From contig OZ023270.1 of the NCBI GenBank assembly GCA_964006375.1, positions 70,763,082-70,827,081 of the forward strand: a stretch of DNA of 64,000 nucleotides, in the 5' to 3' direction. Position numbers and translations under genes: made by a program. This stretch comes from Tillus elongatus. Lineage: Eukaryota; Arthropoda; Insecta; Coleoptera; Cleridae. Shown piece after piece: positions 12,735-26,336 of this stretch. The first letter of the stretch is position 1; every line of letters begins with the position of its first letter. The notes beneath the pieces are model-generated. The model worked only from the letters and a program-made list of their open reading frames with translations. It had not been told where the DNA came from and did not search any database.

Positions 12735-14856
12735 CCCAAGCAACAAATTAAGGCATGTTAACCAGCACTCGAGTCCAAATAACCCAACCAAGTTGTAATT
12801 TAGTAATAATTAACTAAAATGTTGCCTTGATTGTCATAATGACTACAAATTTGGAAATGCGGCTCCGAAGTAGCTTATTTTTGACTATTAAAATTACTCC
12901 AAAGTCAGTAACTTACAAGCAACTAAATTGGGAAAAAATTGGTTTAATTTTACTTATAAAATATACTTGAATATACTTTTGCGTTTAAATTCCAGAGTTG
13001 GTAATTTTTAGGTCGAAGTGTGCCCTAAATTGGACTGAAAATCGACTACCAAGCCCAGATACCTGAAATACCTACTTTAAGGTAATTTATTACCTAATAT
13101 TAACCTGCAATATGTCTCTGTGGTATAGTAAATTGGAGGTCTTCCTATGAAGTCTAGCTTACATATATATTACCAATTTCATTGCAATACAGCACAGGAA
13201 ATATTTTGGGCACTGAGCTAACCTAAAATGGCTCTCTGATCGGCTATAAAGTCATAATTACTGCAGAAATGGTCTTCCAAGTCAAATTGCTTACCTTCAA
13301 GTTGAAAATACCCATAAAAGCTGACTTGAAATAAAAATTGTCCTCAAAGTTCAAAGTGTACAGCAGTGAAATACATTTGTGAATCTTAAAGGTGTGTCAG
13401 TTGACAAACTTCATCAATATAAGTTTATTCTTGTTGTTAATGTGCGTGCACCAGTAACAAATATAGTGTTACAATGCCCCCTTTGAAACCAATAAAAGTT
13501 TACAGACATACTACAAACTATTATAGAGTAGTAAAGAAGGCTCACAGAAAAATAGTGATAGATGCTGATCATTCAAACTGGCTTACATCAAATGAAGAAC
13601 TCATTTTTCAATCCTAAAAAAGTATGACAACTTTATCGGCTACTACCACTAGGTATATGAAAGTAAAACTGAATTTCAATTCTATGCTGGTATCAAATCA
13701 GCACGTTTCCCTCTTTAATATAATACATCCCTTTTCATGCCAGATGGAGTGAAGTATTGGCAACACGGTCAGCTGTCATGTTTATGTTTATTTACTTTTA
13801 TATATATTGTTTATATATTATGGAATCAAAGACCAAAAGCGCTGTATAATCATTCCTATATGTCTCTCCGCTGTGCACGGATATAAGTAATATATATTTC
13901 TATACACGAATATGTTTCATTTCTAATAAATTCAAACAAAATTCGTTTACCATATAGTTGAAATTCCCATAATAGGACAAAATGCCTTCAAAGTTTGGTT
14001 AGTTTGCCCTGTCATTAGGAATTGTGACTTATAGGTAAAAAAATAGGGCAAAATTAACTTTCAGGTCAATAATGTTAGAAGGGCAGCCATATTAAATTAA
14101 TTTTGCGGTATCCATCTTGATTGTATTGGAAAATGAAAAATAATATTTTGTTGAATATAGTGTAACCAAATTTTAGTTCGAAAAACACATTAAATAATGA
14201 TTGTATACCATGACAACAAGATAGTTTTGTGTTGTTTACATCACCAATGCTCCAAAATCAGAATTTCAAGAATTTTGAATAATTTTTTATTTTCACTAAT
14301 TTTATCTTTTACACGGGCGCTCGAATTTTATCGAAGTATCATCATGTTAACAGAAAAAAACATAACCGCAGTGTTTTTTTTCTTTATACAGTGCGAATCA
14401 CCTTTATCACTGTTGCAAATATTTGAAGTAAGTTCTTTGATCATTCAAGATGTCATTTTTTAACAAAGATAGACAATACCTCTACTACTCTACTGTTTGT
14501 TTATACATACATAACCACAGATCCTGCAGAACCGAATAATGTCACACGCGTAGTTCGTTGTTAAGAACGTCACAGCACTCGGCGCCTAGATGTCAGATTC
14601 AAGTAAAGCGTAGCACATATTTACCAATATATTACGTCCATTGGCCCAATGTTGAATGAAAATGCCCTAAATATAACTAAAACGCCTTGGTCGAAACGCC
14701 TTGCTGGACCTATTATCGACTTCCATATTACTTTGACTTTATTCCCCACATTGGTAATAACACTTAAATTTTACTTGAAAATGACCTGTGGTGATTTGGT
14801 CGCCGACCTATTGGTAGGGCGATTTTACGTCAATTTGACTTTGAATGTTGCTTGGG
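12735..14856. mobile_element. Candidate 2.1-kb DNA transposon with 11-bp perfect TIRs
   Basis: CCCAAGCAACA at 12735-12745 and its exact reverse complement TGTTGCTTGGG at 14846-14856 bound 2122 bases. No intact transposase is present. The best open stretch is a 44-codon frame from ATG 13484 (MPPLKPIKVYR...), which I do not recognise. No target duplication of 4-8 bases is evident, only AA on each side. A chance 11-bp match at this distance is unlikely but not excluded. Confidence 0.45.
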
Positions 14857-15389
14857 AAGTTTGTTAAGACTAGGATTCGAAAGTGGTAGTTGTATAAATC
14901 TCCGTGTGGGGGGCTACTGTATCACTACTTGGATATTTTTAAATTATTAGCATGGCTCAGAACCATGAAAGATTAACGTGCTTATTCAACAGGTATTAAC
15001 TCAAATCGCTTAGTAACAAAGATTTAATGAGTAAGAGAGCAATTTACAATGTGTGCATCGTAGGTTGCTAGGTAACCCATAAATTACTTAGCAACGCGAG
15101 CCGTAACTTAATAACCCATATTCCTTTTACCGGTTTACAAAGATTCATATAATATTATCACTACATAAACTTATTTTAATTCTACAGCGCTAACGAGAAA
15201 TTTGACGAGTCGTCGCTTCAAGTCTGACAGTAAGAGGAATCTATCAAATAAGACGACGCATGTGGCGAGAGATTCAACCTACTCGTTACATAATGTTTAG
15301 TATCCCGTAATTAAATAAGTGTTTTTATGCTTGTAATTTTTGTATCTTATTATTAAGGCGTCTTTCAAACAAATTATATAATAAAACAC
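14857..15389. other. Unannotated stretch
   Basis: No gene, RNA or known repeat recognised. Confidence 0.4.
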
Positions 15390-16449
15390 TCTGGACGCAG
15401 CAAGTGCGTTATGGAAGTGAATTTTCATTAAAATGTTTTTAATTACAAATATATCGCTCTAATGCGAGCAGGCATCAATTTGGTTACCGGTATAACCTAT
15501 ATAGTAAAAACAATGTAACATATTTTATCAAAATAATTATTTGAAAATGTACAAAAATTTTCCGAAAATAAACTTTGAATGTTTCCGAGAAAACTGGTCT
15601 CCTAGCCAATGAACCTGAGGGTAATAGCAAATTGAGTTAATGAAATTTAAAACATTTAATGAAAATTCGCAACCAAAACGCCCTTGCTGCAGTCAAACAA
15701 AAATTTTCCGAAAATTAAGTTAAATATTGGTATCTTAACCAACAAAACTTAAATTAATAGCAAATTCAGTTATTGAAATTTGAAGGATTTAATGAAAATA
15801 TTCAAAACGCACTTACTGCGTTCAGATTTTTTTCTTACAAACATGCATCATATTTCGATAAAAAATGCTTAAATGCAGTAACGAATTTGTTCTACGAAAA
15901 TTATCTAAAAATTATAGACCGTTAAACCATAAGCTTGACTAAACCTACAGCGAAAGCTTCAGAGAAAGGGTCTATTTGAAATGAATTTTATGTAAACATT
16001 TTAGTAAAATGAAGGGCAATGACGGTTGAATCTGAAACTTAAGGGTTTGTAGAACAGTCTTCTTGCAAGATTTTCTTTTTACAATCCGTATTTGTGACAC
16101 GTTCTTTGCCTAAACAGTGCCAATTTTGACATTTTAATTTGCGAGTTTGACGTTTGGAGGAAAACTCCAAAATTTGTTTCTTTAGCTGCCCGTAACTTTT
16201 TTGTCCTTAAACTTAGAGTCCTAAATTTCGGTACATGTTTCACTCTTTATAATGCAAATACGCGTACCAAATTTGGTTTCACTTTGTTTGTTCCGGAGAT
16301 ATGAATTTTTTTAGAAAGAAAACACAAAAATGTTCGGGAAAACTTGGTCCGATTTTCCTGGGTAACGAACTTATCCAAGCCACTTGAAAAAGGAAGGTAC
16401 TCACCAAATTTGATCAAGATCGGTCTATTGTTTTTTGAGTTATCGGTAC

Positions 16450-16523
<74 letters not shown>

Positions 16524-17137
16524 CATATGTATCTTGCATAATAACGGATATATTGTACTTTAAAGATTGTTTGCGAAAATTCGACAAAAATTATATACCA
16601 TTAACCGATAAACTCTATAGCCAACACTACTACCAAAACATCAGAGAAAGGGTCTATTTGAAATGAATTTTCTGGGAATAATTTAGTAAAATGAAGGACA
16701 ATGACGATTGAAACTAAGACTTCGGGCTTTGTAAAACATTCTTCTTGAGACATTGTCCTTCCACATATTAGTTTCAGGTTCATTGTCTAAATATTACCAA
16801 TTTTGACGTTTAAAATTGCGACTTTGGCGTTTTGAGGAAACCCCCCTTATTTTTTTAAATGCCTGTAACTTTTTTGTCCTTTAGCCTACAGAGGTAAATT
16901 TTGGTAGGTAACTTACCTATAATAATGTAAACGCGCGTATAAAATTTGGTTGCCCCTACTTTGTTAATTCCGAAGATATCAAATTTTTTCAATTTTTTTC
17001 GAAAGAAAACACAAAATTTTCCGGGAAAACCTTGGCGGATTTTCCTGGCTAACGAACTGATCCAAGCCACTTTCGAAAGGAAGGTACTAACCAAGTTTTA
17101 TCAAAATCGGTCCATTATTTTTTTAGTTATAGGTGTG

Positions 17138-17235
<98 letters not shown>

Positions 17236-17367
17236 ATGTAAAGTCTGAAACCGACCTCGGATTTGGGTTCCAGGGGTCCTAAATAGCACTCATTTGAAGA
17301 AATTTTTTCAAAATTCAAAAGTCGGGATCTCCTCATTAGTGAATTTTTTTTAAAGAAAATTCACTAA
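15390..17367 (-). mobile_element. TA-core element, composite copy with two TA tracts
   Basis: Read on the minus strand it has the normal hairpin (17336-17367) and 5' arm, (TA)n at 17151-17232 and the body. Instead of ending, it re-enters the middle of the element and crosses a second (TA)n (16453-16517) before reaching the terminus at 15390 (TCTGGACGCAGCAAGTGCGT on the plus strand). It looks like two partial units joined head to tail. Additional copies of the 3' terminal module occur at about 15660-15690 and 15780-15830. Confidence 0.75.
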
Positions 17368-17811
17368 AACCTAAAATAAATGTTATAAATATTACATTTC
17401 CCTTCACAAGCAGATGGATTAAATGTAAACAATACCCCCCCCCCTCTTATTGTGTCGGCATCAATTTTAGACAAGGTTGTACTCTAGCTGTTACTAGAAT
17501 AAGCATTTTATTTTATATTTAACGAAGACCTAATTAAGATAGGTAAATATATTGCAACGGGCATCTTTTTTGTTTTATTTCTTTTTATTGTGTCGTAGGT
17601 ACGTAGGTAATATTTACAATTTAAACAGTTATGCACTGATATTTATTCCAGAACGTGTTAAAGTATAAAATAGCCTAGCTAAAAACGATACTAATGCATA
17701 CTATGGGATGCTTATGTAAACACAATAACTCTAAAAGATTAAATGCCCCGACCTGACTTGACCATTTTGGCGCGTATGCAATCAATACTTCGGAGTCAGA
17801 TGATTAAAAAC
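17368..17811. other. Unannotated AT-rich stretch
   Basis: Nothing recognised apart from a C-run at about 17437-17445. Confidence 0.4.
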
Positions 17812-18915
17812 TCTGGACGCACCAAGTGCGTTATGGTAGTGAATTTTTAAAAATGTTTTTATTGCAAATATGTGAGTTTTCTCTTTAAGAAAGCAGGCAT
17901 CAATTTTGGTTACCAGTATAACCTATATAGTAAAAACAATGTGCCATGTTTCATAACAATAACTTTATTGTGTGAAAATGTACAAAAATTTCCAAAAGTA
18001 AACTGTGTTCCCGGAAAAACTCGTTTCTTGGTCAACCTTATAATTTAATAGCAAATTGGGCTATTTAAATATGAAGCATTTGATCAAAATTCGCTACCAT
18101 AACGCACCTGCTGCATCCAAAATTTCTTTTCTTACAAAGATGAATTATATTTCGATGGAAAATGCAAAAATGCAATAACATCAGGCGTGTTTGATTTAAA
18201 AAAAAAGAGAATTTGTATCAGCCACGACTTATGGGCCATCTTGTGATTGTAGAAATATTTTTTTAAGATGTAGCTCAAGACACCCTATAATTAATGTATA
18301 CATTTTTTTTGATATCTTGTATAATAACGGATATATTGAGCTTTATTAATTTCTTACGAAAATTCGACAAAAATTATATACCATTAAACGATAAACTCTA
18401 TAGCTAAGACTACTGCCAAACATCAGAGACAGAATCTATTTGAAATGAATTTTCTGGAAATATTTTAGTAAAATGAAGGACAATGACGGTTGAAACTAAG
18501 ACTTCAGAGTTTGTAAAACATCCTTCTTGAGACATTTGATTTCCATAGCCCGTATTAGATTCAAGTTATTTGCCTAAATGTTGCCGATTTTGACGTTTTA
18601 AATCGCAACATTGACGTTTTGAGGAAAACCCCAATTTATTGTTCTTTAACTGCCTATAACTTTTTTGTCTTTTAAGGTACATGACTAAATTTTGGTAGAT
18701 AGCTTACGTATAAGGATATAAACCCGCGTTCCAAATTTGGTTTCACTTACTTTGTTAATTCCGGAGATATAATTTTTTTTCGAAAGGAAACACAAAATTT
18801 TCCGGGAAAACCTGGGCAGATTTTCCTGGCTAACGAACTTATCCAAGCCATTTGCAAAAGGAATTTATTCACCAAATGAAATCAAAATCGGCCCATTATT
18901 TTTTGAGTTATCGGT

Positions 18916-18994
<79 letters not shown>

Positions 18995-19133
18995 ATATAA
19001 AAATTGAAACTGACCCCGGATATGTGTTCTGAGGGGCCTTATTAGCGCTCATTTAAAGATTTAAAGTAATTTTTTCTAAATTCAAAAGTCGGGATCTCCT
19101 CATTAGTGAGTTTTTTTAAAGAAAATTCACTAA
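17812..19133 (-). mobile_element. TA-core element, full-length copy
   Basis: Terminus TCTGGACGCACCAAGTGCGT at 17812, all body modules in order, (TA)n 18919-18991, 5' arm, and the hairpin at 19103-19133. It matches 5384-6730 in reverse orientation over its whole length. Confidence 0.8.
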
Positions 19134-19189
19134 AAAAACCAACCTGATTGGCATAACTATTCGAACAGTTTTTAGCTGTTTCTTTTTAC

Positions 19190-19393
19190 TTTTTGGCACA
19201 AAAATAAATTCGTTATTAAAGTTGGTGAAAAAAAAATGTTACACCTTGGTCCAAACGTAGGAAATTTGGACAGTTTGTTGTTCTCATCACATAATAAAGT
19301 TAGTAAAAACAAAATGTTAAACAAATTATGCCGGAATCGAACCCGGACCGCCTGTGTGACAGGCGGACAGATTACCACTGAACCGTCATTTTG
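19190..19393 (-). mobile_element. tRNA-like sequence, probable SINE head or tRNA pseudogene
   Basis: On the minus strand 19393-19328 contains a D-arm-like GGTTCAGTGGTAAT, a perfect 5-bp anticodon stem (CGCCT/AGGCG) around a 7-base loop GTCACAC (anticodon CAC, Val), and a box B-like GGGTTCGATTCC. An acceptor stem does not form well and the T stem is imperfect, so I do not call a functional tRNA. About 130 bases of AT-rich sequence follow to 19190, as in a short tRNA-derived SINE. It differs from the other SINE family in this window. Confidence 0.5.
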
Positions 19394-19665
19394 TAAGTGG
19401 CCTGGACAAGCTCGTTAGCCAGGTAAATCGAACCAGGTTTTCATGGAAAATTTTTGGTTTTCTTTTGGAACAAATTTTTATCTCTGAAAATAATAAATCT
19501 ATGCTAACCAAATTTTGTACGTAGATTACCGTTATGAAAAGTAAACTTATACACCAAAATTTATATTTCTAGGTTACAAGGGAAAAAGTTATACGCATTT
19601 AGTTAAACAAATGTTGGGTTTACCATAACTACCATAACGCACTTGCTGCCTCCAGACTTCTTTTA
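19394..19665 (+). mobile_element. TA-core element fragment
   Basis: Body modules (GTGGCCTGGACAAGCTCGTT, TTTTCATGGAAAATTTTTGG, ACCAAATTTTGTACGTAG) run to an abrupt join with the 3' terminus CTACCATAACGCACTTGCTG near 19630-19665. Confidence 0.65.
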
Positions 19666-19923
19666 ATTCTGTTAAATTAAATTCCGGAAAAAATCGAATT
19701 CAAATTATTCCACAGAATTGAATTTTGTATAATTCCATTTGTAGTTTAATGTCAGTATATGAGTTAAATTTGGTAACAATACATCAACGAGCTTCAAAGA
19801 TATAACATCTTCGAGAAGAAAAGGTGCAATTTTCCATGAAATTGTCAGAACTGACCAGCGAACATACCCTCTCTAAAAAATTTTCCAGTGTAATGGAAAA
19901 ACTGGATGTCTTCACAAACTATG

Positions 19924-19991
<68 letters not shown>

Positions 19992-20080
19992 ACCTTGGAA
20001 ATGGTTTGTAGGGGCTCTAATTCGTGCTTACTTAAACATTTTTTTATGAACTTGTCAACAGATACTGAGATTGCGGTTTC
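19666..20080. repeat. (TA)n with a diverged TA-core arm
   Basis: (TA)n at 19922-19987 is followed by ACCTTGGAAATGGTTTGTAG and TTCGTGCTTACTTAAAC, a diverged version of the reverse-oriented 5' arm. The left side contains a diverged TTTTCCATGAAATT module. No gene seen. Confidence 0.5.
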
Positions 20081-20545
20081 CACCAGGACTACAAAAGATG
20101 CATTAGCCATTAAATTTCACTATTCTGTGCCTTCTGTTTTCCCACTAGACATCGCTATTAATGACAAGACTATCATTAGTCCACTAGAACGCCTTTCGAT
20201 TTGTTATCGATGATAAATTGGACAATTTCTTGTGGGGAATTCTTTTTTCTGTTACCATTACTTCGGTTTTCCTTGTCCTCTGTTTCCTCAGCCCTCTAGC
20301 AGGGATGGACTGTCCCAATTCAAATCATTGAAATACTGGTCCTAGAAAAATCTGTTTGTTGGTTTCTAAATGCAGATTCAAGCGGCATTGTTAGTTTTAT
20401 CGTTTTTTTTTTAATTCGGTAAATATGAATAGCTTGATCCTTTCGTTGGGCAAGTTCCACTAAAAATAATTATGTTTGCTACACAATATTTAATTTTTAC
20501 TAACCACTTCTCAAAACATTGGAGTCTAAGTATACTTAAAGAACT

Positions 20546-20658
20546 CAAATCACCACAACCATCTTTTCAAGACCTGACGCTCGTTCCACTAACAAAGTTA
20601 GTGTCATCAGAGGATGAAAAATGATTTCATCTTCTAAAATATGTGTTGTGGTGATTTG
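20546..20658 (-). ncRNA. Degenerate hammerhead-ribozyme-like motif within a hairpin
   Basis: A perfect 14-bp inverted repeat (CAAATCACCACAAC 20546-20559 and GTTGTGGTGATTTG 20645-20658) encloses, on the minus strand, a hammerhead-like core at 20573-20613. It has stem I CCT/AGG, the conserved CTGATGA (20604-20610), stem II of 7 bp (CACTAAC/GTTAGTG) with a 3-base loop, then GAAC where GAAA is expected, and a GTC cleavage triplet. The GAA(A) box appears one base short, so activity is doubtful. Hammerheads of this style are known from Penelope-like elements; no Penelope coding sequence is adjacent. Confidence 0.5.
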
Positions 20659-20814
20659 GCTTCTCCACATGTACTTATCATTGCTCATCACAGATTCCAG
20701 TCTTCACTTAATGAGATGATACTTAAGACGGTAGCAGTCGCGAGATCTTAATTATTTTTCTAATAATGGTCCTATTAAAATACCTGGTAGACCATACACG
20801 AAGTCTACTTTCCT

Positions 20815-21800
20815 TTTGGGGGCTATTTTACCTATTTACTGAAGTGTTAGTCACCCCTTAAGGTATTTGAGCCTTTTTCGGAACTTGATCATGGAGACGC
20901 ATAACAAATGTGTTGTTGTTTCTGATACTTCAGTGGAGTATGTCCAGTTTTCACTGTACACCTTACCCATCTTCATAAGGGGGGTACCCTGTAAAAAGTC
21001 TTGTGATTATTCTCAGGTCGTTCCTGTTCAATTCAAGAAAGAGTTCATACTTCTCTGTTGATATGGTTGTGAACAGTATGATAGCATTTGATTCCTCTAC
21101 CAAGTATCAAGCCAATTTCTTACATCGCTTTTTGTTAGTCCACAATAGGACTCTGGATCATAGAATGGCGTTCTTGCGGCTCTTTTTACAGGCCTATGTG
21201 CTTCCTTATTTCCTTCAATTCGTTAGTACTCTGGTTGCTTCAAGAATTTGTTGCAATACCAGGTCAATTTAGACTCGTTTTTAAAAGATTTCAGAGTTTT
21301 TACTACTGCTGAAGTGTCGGAGGGGATTTAGATCTCTCTGTTTCTGATTCCTCTTTGTAAGAACTTCTGTGCACAGACATTTGTAGCAAGCATTTCTGCT
21401 TGGAAGATGGTGGAAGTTTTCCATTTGTTTAGACCCGTCTGTATACCATACCGTTGAGTTTTTTATCACCCTTTTATTGACTTTGTACCATGATTGCCGC
21501 TCACTTATAACCACGTCAAATGGTATTTTCAGTAACTTCAAGTGACCAAACAAGTCTCTTGGTATGAATTTGTCTGCTTGAAATAGTCTTGTGGCAGTTA
21601 GTGCTGCTTCCCTATACAGGCATATCTGCAGTGGAGTAAAATTCAACATTGCCTCTCTTGCAGCTGTAGGGTATGAGACAATAGCTCCCGTTATTCCAAG
21701 ACAGATCAGCTGCTGCAATTTTTGCAATTTGCTTTGTGTTGAGGCTTGTTTCATTTTTGGCCACCATTCTATAGAAGCATATGCGCCATGAGTTTGACCA
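20815..21800 (-). pseudogene. R1/I-type retrotransposon relic (RNase H region to C-terminus)
   Basis: On the minus strand, 21754-21281 carries the typical linker and RNase H start: LQQLICLGITGAIVSYPTAA, then WYTDGSK with the first catalytic Asp, after which the frame decays. Downstream (21060-20815) the zinc-knuckle region is degenerate (THLLC remains). It has the same nucleotide segment as 4955-5253. The endonuclease and RT domains are absent, so this is the 3' third of an element. Confidence 0.7.
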
Positions 21801-22440
21801 CAATTTAATATATTGACGAAGCCACCCTGGGATTCAGCTCTCTTGTCTTTCCTATGAGTCTACGGAAAATCCAGATTGCCATTATCGTTCTTGGGGGTTT
21901 TTTTCCAATGTGTGTTCCAGTTCCGTTTCTCGTCAAAGAAAATCCAAACCAAATCAAATCAAAATTTATTTGTAGTAAGATAGAACTTATTGCAAGAGTT
22001 GGGATGATTTAACCTAACTAATTATTTTACAATTACAGAAGTTTTCGTTTTTAAACCCATTTATATAAACCTAAGAAATTAACAACCGAAAGGAAAAAAT
22101 GTTTTTCGTGAAAGACAGCAGGTCTCCCTCGCCCTCACCCCTTCATAATAAAGAAACTAATCTTACACACATTAGCTATATACGTGCAGAGCGCCCTCAG
22201 TCTGAGCCTATCCGAACTCGACAAGAGGCAGGCCAGGCCATCACAATCTTTCAAGGTTTTTACTGTCGAATTTCGGACTGGCGCGTAGACCGGACACTCA
22301 AGACTCAAACATTATGTGCCCCAAAGACTTTGTGTTATTCATATTTCAGTCTGTACAGAAACTATCAAGAATACGTGATTGATACCGTTAGCACTTAACT
22401 TAAAAAATATACTAGAAGAGGTTCGTAACTGAGCGAGGAT
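21801..22440. other. Unannotated stretch
   Basis: AAATCAAATCAAAATTTATT at about 21951-21970 resembles a LINE 3' tail, but I cannot place it. A 99-codon frame (22099-22398) has no recognisable domain. Confidence 0.35.
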
Positions 22441-22775
22441 ACACATCTAGCTAGACGGCAATCCTAACATGAGGTAAGTTTAGAAAAATTACGCCGCGAA
22501 TGACAGTCGAGTGTACAGAATTGTATAAGAAGACCCCGCGGCTAACTGATGGTCGCTTTCAAGTAGTCTATCCTGTAACTTTTGCAGAATTACAGCTCGA
22601 TTAGAGATTAGCCATAAGAGAGGTACATTTTTCCACGTAAAGTCGATGTCCAGATGTTTAAGCAGTTCAATAGTCTATTATAAGTCAGTTATATTTTGCA
22701 GGAGCATCTCTAAGAGTCAACATACGTTTGACACACAGGTAAACGACTATCATATATCGCCCAAAGTGTGATCAT

Positions 22776-23468
22776 CTAGCTAAAAGCTAGGCTAATAGCA
22801 GCGTAGAGTATATGAATTGCTCCAAACTCAAGCCTGACCACCGCGTCGGCTGTAGATCGCGGGAGGCGAAAAACATACTCAATGAAACCAACATGCACCC
22901 TCTCAAGCAAATTGCAATATCGAAGACCCCGAACACCAAAACAGTGATGTATTGAATCCACAATAATAGAGTCGTATAGGCGCACCCTTGACAGATGATC
23001 AACAACTTTTGTACGGAAAAGCGGAGCAATTAGAGCACATGCCGAAATTCTCAACCTGTCTATCATCATTTTGGGCATAGAAAGAAACAGGGAAGAAGAA
23101 GAGAATTGGACGACACGGTATGTATACTGATTTACCATTTTCAAATATTTACCTTCAAAAGTAAAATGTAGCTTATCAGCAATGTGTCCAGATCTAGTGA
23201 AGCACATGATCTTAGTTTTTTCATTGTTTACAGTGGGGATGTTTGCGGAACAATACTCATCGAGTATTCTCAACTTGCGATTTAAATCAACAGGAGAGTT
23301 CAATGATATAACAAGGGCGTCAGCATCAAGCAGAATTACGACGTCGTTTGTACCATCTATACTAACACCCCTATCACCTCTACTACGAAAGAAGGCCTCC
23401 ATATCTGCAATGAATAGAGCAAAAAGAAGAGGACTGAGAACTTCTTTCTGCAGAATTTCACTGCTCAC
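22776..23468 (-). pseudogene. Non-LTR reverse transcriptase relic
   Basis: A 230-codon minus-strand frame spans RT palm to thumb: LSPLLFALFIADMEAFFRS, then LLDADALVISLNSPVDL where the YADD box has become LDAD, KTKIMCFTRSG, LYDSIIVDSIHHCFGVRGLR, VRLEFG. The order and spacing are those of a non-LTR element; I cannot assign a clade with certainty. The active site is mutated, the 5' half is missing, and a TA-core copy is inserted just upstream at 23539. Confidence 0.75.
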
Positions 23469-23538
23469 TCTGAATTCAATAGAACTCAGAACAATAGCCT
23501 TGGTTTTATTTATAGAGTTTTAACATAATATAATGATT

Positions 23539-24890
<1,352 letters not shown>

Positions 24891-24983
24891 TTTTATTTTA
24901 TCCTTAGACAGTAAGTGAATGTATAGTATTAAGTTAAAAATAAGGTTTTGTCAGTTACCAATTATAAGAAAAGACACGCAGTA

Positions 24984-25259
24984 TTAGTTAATAGGGATAG
25001 TTTTTTTTGTGGTTGTTTCCAATGAGTGCAACGAACAAGAAGTTGGACAATGGGAAAATGCAAGGCCTATAAACTTTGTTTTACCCAGGTACAGCGAGAA
25101 AAGATTTTTTGTAACACAGGTGTAGTTATTTAAGGAAGCGGCGACATGACGATAGGAGGATTCGTAAAAGAACTTTGGGAACTGAAACTTTATTCGTTGA
25201 CGTACGGCGACACTGTAAACATGGGAGTTGAAAATTAAGCGTAAAGGCAAGTGCCTCAT
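24984..25259 (-). pseudogene. Non-LTR RT C-terminal fragment
   Basis: A 91-codon minus-strand frame with FQFPKFFYESSYRHVAASLN, resembling the C-terminal tail seen after the RT domain of many LINEs, where a WNxLP motif normally follows; here it reads LNNYT. Only this tail is present. Confidence 0.5.
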
Positions 25260-26054
25260 AATAAAATCATCTTCAGTTTGAAATGGGAAAAATAAATATG
25301 AGTATCTGGTACACGGTTTGTTGAGACCGTTTCAATAAAATGGAAATTAATTAGTAATCCCAGGCACGCTACAAAATCCAAATAGTAGATCAAATAGAAA
25401 GCAATTAGTACACATCAACTAGAAGAATCAATTAGACATCATTCAGTAAGTCGTTTTATGAACTTTATCGTAATAAATGTGCAGACTTTTTCCTATAGTG
25501 TGATTAGTTTTTAAGAATTTTTCAGTCCCATTGATGATTTTAATGTATCTTTAGCTCACTAAGAGGGATAACAGATAAAGGCCGAATCACTAAATCATAA
25601 TTAGGTAATTCATTGTTTTAAATAAATTTGTCTTGTATTGATTTATCGACAATCAGCGATGATAAATTTGATATAACCATGCTCTAATGGAAATTTGTGA
25701 ATTTAATCAATCAGAAATAAAACATCATAGATTGGACTTACATAATCTGTTTAATTTTGACCTCAAATCAAACAAACACTAGTTATATGATAAAGTAAGG
25801 CTATTTTTCACCGTCAATTAAAAGTAAAGTCAAAAGAACCAATTATGTATAATATTTTTTGAAATTTCCAAACACTCAGGAGTACTATAATTTATAAATA
25901 AGATATATCAAACAAAAATGCTAGCCCAAGCACATAACCCTGCCCATGAGATGAGAGAAAAACTTAAAGACACAGCAGTAAGGAAACAATTTTTGGCATA
26001 ATTTCAGGTTCATCAATATTAGCGTTTTAAATAAAGACGCAAATTGAATTCTCA

Positions 26055-26055
<1 letters not shown>
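25260..26055. other. Unannotated AT-rich stretch
   Basis: No gene, RNA or recognised repeat. Confidence 0.45.
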
Positions 26056-26141
<86 letters not shown>

Positions 26142-26185
26142 CATGCTTGGTTCTCGGGTTAAACCGCGTCCAGAATTTATGGAAA

Positions 26186-26226
26186 CTCGACGTTTCGGCT
26201 CCTGTTTTGGAGCCATTTTCAAGAGG
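26186..26226 (-). ncRNA. Degenerate hammerhead-like motif, left arm
   Basis: Reverse complement of 28023-28062; see that entry for the structure. Confidence 0.45.
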
Positions 26227-26336
26227 TAAAGGAAATATGTAAGGACACTCTAAGGCCTCAATCTGCCTACTCCTTAGAGTGATGAACAAAGGTGGGTAAA
26301 GGAAATATGTAAGGACACTCTAAGGCCTCAATCTGC

